Positions 1 through 6,072 of a stretch of 7,868 bases of DNA are shown here, in pieces (positions within the stretch are counted from its first letter, which is position 1; each line of letters starts with the position of its first letter). Location of the stretch: NCBI GenBank assembly GCA_934167935.1, contig CAKPMH010000041.1, forward strand, positions 1 to 7,868, read 5' to 3'. A program made the translations under genes and the position numbers. The DNA is from an uncultured Bacilli bacterium. GTDB taxonomy: Bacteria; Bacillota_I; Bacilli_A; RF39; UBA660. Below the pieces are notes generated by a model. That model was not told where the DNA came from and did not search any database. It was given only the letters and a program-made list of their open reading frames with translations.

Positions 1-3000
1 AAGTTAAGAAAACTCCTGATAATGTTGCTTTAGTTTGTGAAAATAAAACTCTTACATATAAAGAGTTGAATGAAAAATCAAATAGTTTAGCTCATTTTTT
101 AAGAAAAAAAGGAATTAAAAATAATAATATTGTTGGGGTTATGATAAATCGTTCATTTGAAATGATAATATCTTTACTTGCGGTATTAAAGGCAGGTGGA
201 GCTTATATTCCTATCGATCCCGAATACCCAGAAGAAAGAATATCTTATATGCTAAAAAATAGTAATTGTACCGTTCTTCTTTCTGAAAATTCTTTAAAAG
301 AAAAAATTAAAAGAATTGATTTCTCTAATATTGTAATTTTTACTGATTTAAGTGAAAGCTTTTATAATTATAATTTTGATAATTTAGAAAAAATTTCTAA
401 ACCAGATGACCTATCTTATTTAATTTATACTTCTGGTTCTACTGGAATGCCAAAAGGTGTAATGTTAACACATAAGAATTTTAATAATTTTTATAATTCA
501 ATGATAAATACTATTAATTACTTAAAAGATGGAAAATATCATTCTATTGTATCAATTACAACTGTTTCTTTTGATATTTTTGCTTTTGAAACAATAATCT
601 CTTTAACCAGAGGTCTAAAATTATTTATTACTAATAATTCTGAGCAAAAAATGACAATAAAATTAGAAAAACTTTTATTGGATAACAAAATAGAAATTTT
701 ACAAACAACCCCTTCTATTATGAATTTTCATTTAGAAAATTCTTCAATGAATGGTTTTTCTAATTTAAAATATATAATGCTTGCAGGTGAACAATTACCT
801 AAGCAATTAGTAAATAAAATTAAAACAATTACCTCAAATTGTACTATCTATAATGGATATGGTCCTTCTGAAACTACCATTTTCTCTACTATAAGAGATG
901 TAACAAATTTAGATACTATTACAATTGGAAAACCTATTCATAATACTCAAATATATATTTTAGATAGTAACTTTAATTTACTACCACAAGGTATACCAGG
1001 TGAAATTTATATTTCAGGTGATGGTGTTGGCAAAGGTTATTTAAATAATTATAATTTAACTTTAGAAAGATATTTAAATAATCCTTTTATTCCTAACTCT
1101 ATTATGTACAAAACTGGTGACATTGGTATATGGCTTAAAAATGGAGAAATTCAATGTAAAGGAAGAAGTGATAGCCAAATTAAATTAAGAGGTTTACGAA
1201 TTGAACTTGGAGAAATTGAAAACAAAATTAATAGTTTTAATCCCGATTTTGATATTAAAAGTGCTGTAATTATTAAGAATATAAATGGAAAGGACACATT
1301 AAATGCTTTTATAAGTAGTAATTCATTAATAGATATTAACGAACTTGAGAAGTATTTACTTAATTATTTACCTATTTATATGATTCCAAATTCATTTACT
1401 ATTTTAGATAAGCTTCCATTTACTCCTAATGGAAAAATAGATAGAAAGGCTTTACAAAATTACACTATAACTAGCTCTAAGTCAATTAACAATAAAGCCC
1501 CAAAAACACAAATTCAAAAAATAATTTTTAAAGAAGTTGCAAAACTAATAAATAATGAAGATATTGGAATAACAGATTCTTTCTTTAATATTGGTTTAGA
1601 CTCACTTTGCATTATAAATCTCTCAACAGTACTTTCAAAGCAATTCAGTATAGATCTTACTGTTAGAGATATATATGATAGCTCCAACATTGAAAATTTA
1701 TCTTTATTAGTTAAAAAGTTGCAAAGTGGTAAGAAAAATTTGAATATTATTAAAACAGATAATAAGGAATATTATCATGTCTCTTCTGCTCAAAAAAGAA
1801 TATATTATTCTTCAAAAATGTCAGGAGAAAATTCTATTTTATACAATATGCCTGGTGCTATTATCTTTGATAAAAAACCTAATCTTACTAAATTACATGA
1901 GTGCTTTAAAAAATTAATTGAAAGACACTCTAGTTTACGTACTTATTTTGAAATTATAGATGGAGAAGTTTATCAAAAAATAGCTAATACAGTCTCTTTC
2001 AATATTGATGAAAAAATAGAGAAGAATAAAACAAAAAATGATGTTTTAAAAGATTTTATAAAACCTTTTGATTTGTCAAAAGCTCCTTTATTCAGAGCTT
2101 GTTTTGTTACTTTAAAAGATGAATTTTTACTTTTATTTGATATGCATCATATTATTAGTGATGGTTTATCTCTTTCTGTTTTAACTACAGAATTATGCAA
2201 GTTATATAATGGAGAAAATTTGGCTGAAAATAAAATTCAATATATTGATTATGCAGAATGGGAATATAAAAATTTAAGAGAAAATATTTTAGAAGAAAGT
2301 AAAAACTATTGGGTTAATCAATTTAAAGATGATATCCCTGTGTTAAATATCCCTACAGATTTTTCGAGACCTGCTGTTCAATCTTTTGAGGGTGCAAAAA
2401 TTTATAGAAATATTTCTAGTACATTAACAGAAAAAATAAATTCTTTAGCAAAAAAATTAGATGTTTCTAACTATATGCTTTTACTTGCTTGTTACTATGT
2501 ACTACTTTCAAAATATACAGGCCAAGAAGACATTATTGTTGGAACTCCTGTTGTAGGTAGAAATAAAGAAGAATTATTAAACATAATCGGTATGTTTGTC
2601 AACTCTTTACCTTTGAAAAATCATATAGAATCTTCTATGACTTTTGATAAATTCTTAGAAAATATAAAAGAAAATTCAATTGAAGCACTTTCACATCAAT
2701 TGTACCCTTTTGATGAATTAGTCAACAATTTAAATATAACAAGAGATAATAGTAGAAATCCTTTATTTGATACTATGTTTACTTATCAAAATAATGGATT
2801 TACTCCTGTAAACTTTGAAGGTATTAATGCTGAGTATTATATTCCTGATATTAATATATCTAAATTTGATTTATCTATAGAAGTTGTTCCTTCTGAAGGC
2901 GAATTTAAATTGACTTTTGAATATTGTACAAAATTATTTAATAAAGACACTATTGAAAGGTTTTCAACTCACTTTATCAACATTTTAGAAAGAATTGTGG

Positions 3001-6000
3001 ATAACTATGAGTTAAAAATTTCTGATATTGATATTTTATCAGAAGATGAGAGAAATAAAATTTTATATGAATTTAATAATACAAATCTTTCTTATGATAA
3101 AAATAAAACAATTTATAAAATGATAGAAGAACAATGTAACAGAACTCCAAATGCAATTGCTATTACTTTCGAAAATTCTTTTATTACTTATAAAGAATTA
3201 AACGAAAAGGCAAATCAATTAGCAAGACACATGCAAAATTTAGGTATTGGAAGAAATACTATTGTTGGAATTATGCTTCCTCGTTCTTTAGAAGTACTTG
3301 TTTCAATTTTTGCAGTTCTAAAGACTGGAGCATGCTATATTCCAATAGACCCTAGTTTTCCTAAAAATAGAATTGACTATATGTTAGAAAACAGTCATTG
3401 TAATTTAGTATTATGTTTTGATTCTTCGTATGAATTTAAACATGTATTAGATGTAAAATTAGATAATAATACTATATATTCTGGTGATTGCACAAATTTA
3501 AATATAACAAATTTACCAGAAGATCCTTCATATATTATTTACACATCAGGTTCCACTGGCAAACCAAAAGGTGTTATGCTAAATCATATGGCTCTTTCTA
3601 ATTTAACAAATTCTTTGAATAATAGTGTAGAATTTTTAAAAAATTCTTATGGCAATATGGCAATGGCATCTGTTACTACTATTAGTTTTGATATTTTTAT
3701 TTTTGAAACTTTAATTTGTCTCCAAAAAGGTTTAAAAATTGTTATGGCAAATAAAGATGAACAAGTAACTCCAAAACTTTTAGATTCTTTAATAAAAAAA
3801 CATAATGTAAAAGCTATTCAGATGACACCTTCTAGAATGCAAATTTTTATAGACAATAAAGAACAAATGCCTAACTTAAGTAATTTAAAATTTATTACTT
3901 TAGCAGGAGAAGCTTTGCCAGATAAACTGTTAGCACAAATCCTAAATCTAGGAGATATTATTGTTTATAATGGCTATGGTCCATCAGAAACAACTGTATT
4001 TTCTACTTTTACAGACGTAACAAATTATTCTAAAATAAACATTGGCAAACCAATTGCTAATACTCAAATTTATATTTTAGATAAAGATTTAAATGTATGT
4101 CCTGTTGGTGTTCCTGGTGAAATTTATATTGCTGGTGATGGTGTAGGAATTGGATATGTAAATAACGAGGAAATAACAAAAGAGCGCTTTTTAGAAAATA
4201 AATTTGATACATCTAAACTATATTATCGTACTGGTGATTTAGCAAAATATTTACCTAATGGAGAAATTTCTTATATAGGAAGAATAGATAATCAAATTAA
4301 AATACGTGGACTTAGAATTGAATTAGATGAAATAGAAAAATGGATTTTAAAATTTCCGGATATTGATAAAGCAATAGTTACAGCAAAACAAGATGAACAA
4401 AATAGAACTTTCTTAATTGCTTATTTAGTAGTAACAAATAGAGTTCCTATTACTAATTTACGTTCTTATCTAGGAAATAATATTCCTAGATATATGGTAC
4501 CATCTTATTTTGTTATACTAGATAATTTACCTTACTTACCAAATGGAAAAGTTAATAAAAAAGCTCTTCCTTTACCTAATTTATCTGCCTTTAATATTGA
4601 TAAAAAATATCATGCACCAAGAAATGAGTTAGAAATAAAAATAGCAAATGCTTTCCAAAAAATATTAGGGGTTTCACCTATTAGTATTAAAGATAATTTC
4701 TTTGAATTAGGTGGAGATTCTCTTCTTGCCATGTCTCTTCAAATAGAATTAATGAAGATTTCTAATAATATTACTTATTCTGATATTTTCATGTATACTA
4801 CCGTTGAAGAGCTTGCTAATAAAATGGATAAATATTTATTATCTACTTATTCTGATTTTTCAAAAGAAGATTTTTCTAATATTTCAAATATATTAGAACA
4901 TACAATAGAAGAACCTTCTAATTATGAAAAAGTTGATTTAGGTAATATATTAATTACTGGTGTAACAGGATTTTTAGGAGCACATATATTAGATGAATTT
5001 TTAAAACACTATCCTAATAATAAAGCTTATTGTTTAGTTAGAAGTGAACTTGGATTAACGTTAGAAAATAAATTACTAGATAAATTACACTTTTATTTTG
5101 GAAATAAGTATGATGATTTAATTAATAATAGAATTATTATTGTAAATGGAGATATTACAGAAAATAATTTTGGACTTTCTGAAAGTGTATTAGAAGAATT
5201 ATCAGAAAATATTACAGTTGTAGTTAATTCTGCAGCAAAAGTTTCTCATTATGGAGATTATTCTTCTTTTAAAAATATTAATGTTAACGGAACTAAAAAT
5301 ATTATAGATTTTTGTAAACATTTTAATAAAAAATTATATCAAATTTCTACTTTAAGTATTTCTGGAAATGCTTTTGATACTGGTTCTTATATGAAACAGA
5401 CATTTGAAGATGAAATCATTTTTAGAGAAAATAATTTCTTTATTAATCAGTCTTTAGATAATGTCTATGTTAGAAGTAAATTCGAAGCAGAAAAACTTGT
5501 TTTAGAATCTATAAATGATGGAGTAGATGCTTATATCTTAAGAATAGGAAACTTAATGGCTAGACTATCTGATGGCAAATTTCAAAAAAATGTACAAGAA
5601 AATGCATACTTTAATAGGCTTTTAACATTTATGAGAATAAAAATTGTTCCAGATTATTTATTAAATGGTTATGCTGAATTTACTCCTGTTGATAGTTGTG
5701 CACAAGCTATTTTAAAAATAATGGAATATTCATCCGTTAAAAATAGAATTTTCCATTTATTTAACCATAATCATGTTAATGTTACTTCTTTATTAGATAT
5801 TTTTAATATGTTTTCTAATATTGAAATATTAAGTGCAGATGAATTTAAAAAACGAATTGAAAAATTATTAAGTCTTCCAAATTCTAATAAATTACTTTCA
5901 GGAATTCTTAGTGATTTTGATGTAAATAAAAATTTAATTTATGAATCTAATATAAAACTAAATTCTGATTTTACTATTAATTATTTAAAAAATATAGGCT

Positions 6001-6068
6001 TTAAATGGCCAATTATTACTAATGAATATTTAATTAGATTTTTAAAAAGTTTATTAAAGGAGGATTAA
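1..6068 (+). CDS. Dimodular NRPS ending in a thioester reductase, A-T-C-A-T-R (5' partial)
   Basis: This cytoplasmic assembly-line enzyme activates two amino acids, joins them as a dipeptidyl thioester and releases the product by NAD(P)H-dependent reduction. The frame is open from base 3 (codon n begins at base 3n) to TAA at 6066-6068, giving 2021 visible codons. Domains by residue are A1 about 1-490, T1 497-576, C 590-1011, A2 1036-1526, T2 1536-1612 and R 1645-2021. TTG at base 66 is an internal Leu codon: adenylation-domain sequence continues in frame upstream (TPDNVALVCENKTLTYKEL). Alignment with A2 shows only about ten residues of A1 missing, but a further domain, such as a starter condensation domain, could precede it. 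No epimerase or thioesterase domain is present, so L residues and reductive release are expected. The architecture matches AusA of Staphylococcus (aureusimine) and gut clostridial pyrazinone synthetases. All checked motifs are intact. The product identity is not determined. Confidence 0.95.
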   Translation, partial: VKKTPDNVALVCENKTLTYKELNEKSNSLAHFLRKKGIKNNNIVGVMINRSFEMIISLLAVLKAGGAYIPIDPEYPEERISYMLKNSNCTVLLSENSLKEKIKRIDFSNIVIFTDLSESFYNYNFDNLEKISKPDDLSYLIYTSGSTGMPKGVMLTHKNFNNFYNSMINTINYLKDGKYHSIVSITTVSFDIFAFETIISLTRGLKLFITNNSEQKMTIKLEKLLLDNKIEILQTTPSIMNFHLENSSMNGFSNLKYIMLAGEQLPKQLVNKIKTITSNCTIYNGYGPSETTIFSTIRDVTNLDTITIGKPIHNTQIYILDSNFNLLPQGIPGEIYISGDGVGKGYLNNYNLTLERYLNNPFIPNSIMYKTGDIGIWLKNGEIQCKGRSDSQIKLRGLRIELGEIENKINSFNPDFDIKSAVIIKNINGKDTLNAFISSNSLIDINELEKYLLNYLPIYMIPNSFTILDKLPFTPNGKIDRKALQNYTITSSKSINNKAPKTQIQKIIFKEVAKLINNEDIGITDSFFNIGLDSLCIINLSTVLSKQFSIDLTVRDIYDSSNIENLSLLVKKLQSGKKNLNIIKTDNKEYYHVSSAQKRIYYSSKMSGENSILYNMPGAIIFDKKPNLTKLHECFKKLIERHSSLRTYFEIIDGEVYQKIANTVSFNIDEKIEKNKTKNDVLKDFIKPFDLSKAPLFRACFVTLKDEFLLLFDMHHIISDGLSLSVLTTELCKLYNGENLAENKIQYIDYAEWEYKNLRENILEESKNYWVNQFKDDIPVLNIPTDFSRPAVQSFEGAKIYRNISSTLTEKINSLAKKLDVSNYMLLLACYYVLLSKYTGQEDIIVGTPVVGRNKEELLNIIGMFVNSLPLKNHIESSMTFDKFLENIKENSIEALSHQLYPFDELVNNLNITRDNSRNPLFDTMFTYQNNGFTPVNFEGINAEYYIPDINISKFDLSIEVVPSEGEFKLTFEYCTKLFNKDTIERFSTHFINILERIVDNYELKISDIDILSEDERNKILYEFNNTNLSYDKNKTIYKMIEEQCNRTPNAIAITFENSFITYKELNEKANQLARHMQNLGIGRNTIVGIMLPRSLEVLVSIFAVLKTGACYIPIDPSFPKNRIDYMLENSHCNLVLCFDSSYEFKHVLDVKLDNNTIYSGDCTNLNITNLPEDPSYIIYTSGSTGKPKGVMLNHMALSNLTNSLNNSVEFLKNSYGNMAMASVTTISFDIFIFETLICLQKGLKIVMANKDEQVTPKLLDSLIKKHNVKAIQMTPSRMQIFIDNKEQMPNLSNLKFITLAGEALPDKLLAQILNLGDIIVYNGYGPSETTVFSTFTDVTNYSKINIGKPIANTQIYILDKDLNVCPVGVPGEIYIAGDGVGIGYVNNEEITKERFLENKFDTSKLYYRTGDLAKYLPNGEISYIGRIDNQIKIRGLRIELDEIEKWILKFPDIDKAIVTAKQDEQNRTFLIAYLVVTNRVPITNLRSYLGNNIPRYMVPSYFVILDNLPYLPNGKVNKKALPLPNLSAFNIDKKYHAPRNELEIKIANAFQKILGVSPISIKDNFFELGGDSLLAMSLQIELMKISNNITYSDIFMYTTVEELANKMDKYLLSTYSDFSKEDFSNISNILEHTIEEPSNYEKVDLGNILITGVTGFLGAHILDEFLKHYPNNKAYCLVRSELGLTLENKLLDKLHFYFGNKYDDLINNRIIIVNGDITENNFGLSESVLEELSENITVVVNSAAKVSHYGDYSSFKNINVNGTKNIIDFCKHFNKKLYQISTLSISGNAFDTGSYMKQTFEDEIIFRENNFFINQSLDNVYVRSKFEAEKLVLESINDGVDAYILRIGNLMARLSDGKFQKNVQENAYFNRLLTFMRIKIVPDYLLNGYAEFTPVDSCAQAILKIMEYSSVKNRIFHLFNHNHVNVTSLLDIFNMFSNIEILSADEFKKRIEKLLSLPNSNKLLSGILSDFDVNKNLIYESNIKLNSDFTINYLKNIGFKWPIITNEYLIRFLKSLLKED
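3..1472 (+). other. Adenylation domain A1 (module 1)
   Basis: This domain activates the first visible amino acid as an aminoacyl-AMP and loads it onto T1. Core motifs are present: A3 SGSTGMPKG at residues 144-152, A5 NGYGPSETT from 284, A7 YKTGD at 369-373, A8 GRSDSQIKLRGLRIE at 387-401 and A10 PNGK with catalytic Lys478. Aligning by hand to GrsA PheA gives the pocket code D191-I192-F195-Q234-M259-A261-G285-I293-F294-K478 (DIFQMAGIFK). Asp191 is the usual alpha-amino anchor. Apart from the Asp and Lys constants the pocket has no charged residue, so a neutral side chain is likely. I do not match the code confidently to a known substrate. About ten N-terminal residues lie off the window. Confidence 0.93.
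1491..1730 (+). other. Peptidyl carrier domain T1 (module 1)
   Basis: This is the carrier domain that holds the first aminoacyl group on a phosphopantetheine arm. The attachment motif reads FFNIGLDSLCIINL with the modified Ser534 (codon 1602-1604). The second Gly of the usual GGDSL is replaced by Leu, which is a tolerated variation. A phosphopantetheinyl transferase must act on it, and none is encoded in this window. Confidence 0.9.
1770..3035 (+). other. Condensation domain (between modules 1 and 2)
   Basis: This domain forms the single visible peptide bond by attack of the T2 aminoacyl amine on the T1 thioester. The C1 motif is SSAQKRIYY at residues 594-602, followed by RHSSLRTYF (C2). The catalytic C3 motif HHIISDG is intact at 715-721, with His716 as the second, catalytic histidine. 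YIDYAEWE (C4), IGMFVNSLPL (C5) and YPFDELV (C6) follow in order. No epimerisation domain precedes it, so an L-donor (LCL-type) domain is the natural reading. That subtype is inferred from context rather than from a phylogeny. Confidence 0.92.
3108..4580 (+). other. Adenylation domain A2 (module 2)
   Basis: This domain activates the second amino acid and loads T2. A3 SGSTGKPKG begins at residue 1182, A5 NGYGPSETT at 1323, A7 YRTGD ends at 1412, and A10 PNGK carries Lys1516. The hand-aligned pocket code is D1230-I1231-F1234-Q1273-T1299-A1301-G1324-V1332-F1333-K1516 (DIFQTAGVFK). It differs from A1 only at the GrsA 299 and 330 positions (Met to Thr, Ile to Val), so a similar neutral substrate is likely. 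The domain is clearly paralogous to A1, sharing stretches such as NTQIYILD and GEIYI-GDGVG. Confidence 0.94.
4608..4838 (+). other. Peptidyl carrier domain T2 (module 2)
   Basis: This carrier domain holds the second amino acid and then the dipeptidyl thioester presented to the reductase. The motif FFELGGDSLLAMSLQ is canonical, with the phosphopantetheine attachment at Ser1573 (codon 4719-4721). It is followed by a short linker rich in Ser, Asn and Glu and then directly by the reductase domain. Confidence 0.93.
4935..6065 (+). other. C-terminal thioester reductase (R) domain
   Basis: This short-chain dehydrogenase-like domain releases the T2-bound peptide by hydride transfer from NAD(P)H, giving an aldehyde (two-electron) or an alcohol (four-electron). 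The Rossmann motif GVTGFLG lies at residues 1653-1659. NSAAKVSHYG follows. The catalytic triad candidates are Thr1783 in QISTLSISG and the YxxxK pair Tyr1822/Lys1826 in YVRSK. The domain is full length (about 375 residues) and runs to the stop codon. It resembles the terminal domains of AusA, myxochelin/saframycin synthetases and Lys2-type aminoadipate reductases. Which oxidation level is released cannot be read from sequence. Confidence 0.93.
6056..6063 (+). promoter_or_regulatory. Strong ribosome binding site for the histidine kinase gene
   Basis: AAAGGAGG lies inside the last codons of the NRPS gene, with nine bases between it and the ATG at 6073. It fixes the kinase start. With only 4 bases between the NRPS stop and this ATG, the two genes appear translationally coupled and lack room for an intervening promoter or terminator. 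Confidence 0.9.
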
Positions 6069-6072
6069 TAAA

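Noticed and set aside
66..68. TTG as the start codon of the NRPS gene
   Set aside because: The frame is open to base 3 and upstream codons encode conserved adenylation-domain sequence matching the same region of A2. No ribosome binding site precedes it.
1..4838. The repeated A-T units as an assembly artefact or nucleotide-level repeat
   Set aside because: The similarity is at protein level, with many substitutions throughout, as expected for paralogous NRPS modules.
1..6068. NRPS gene as a truncated pseudogene
   Set aside because: The missing 5' end coincides with the window edge. The frame is uninterrupted for 2021 codons and every checked catalytic motif is intact.
4839..6068. Thioesterase or epimerase domain at the C-terminus
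   Set aside because: No GxSxG thioesterase motif or epimerase signature is seen. The Rossmann GVTGFLG and YxxxK motifs identify a reductase.
6069..6072. Promoter or terminator between the two genes
   Set aside because: The gap is 4 bases and I see no hairpin plus T-run at the junction.
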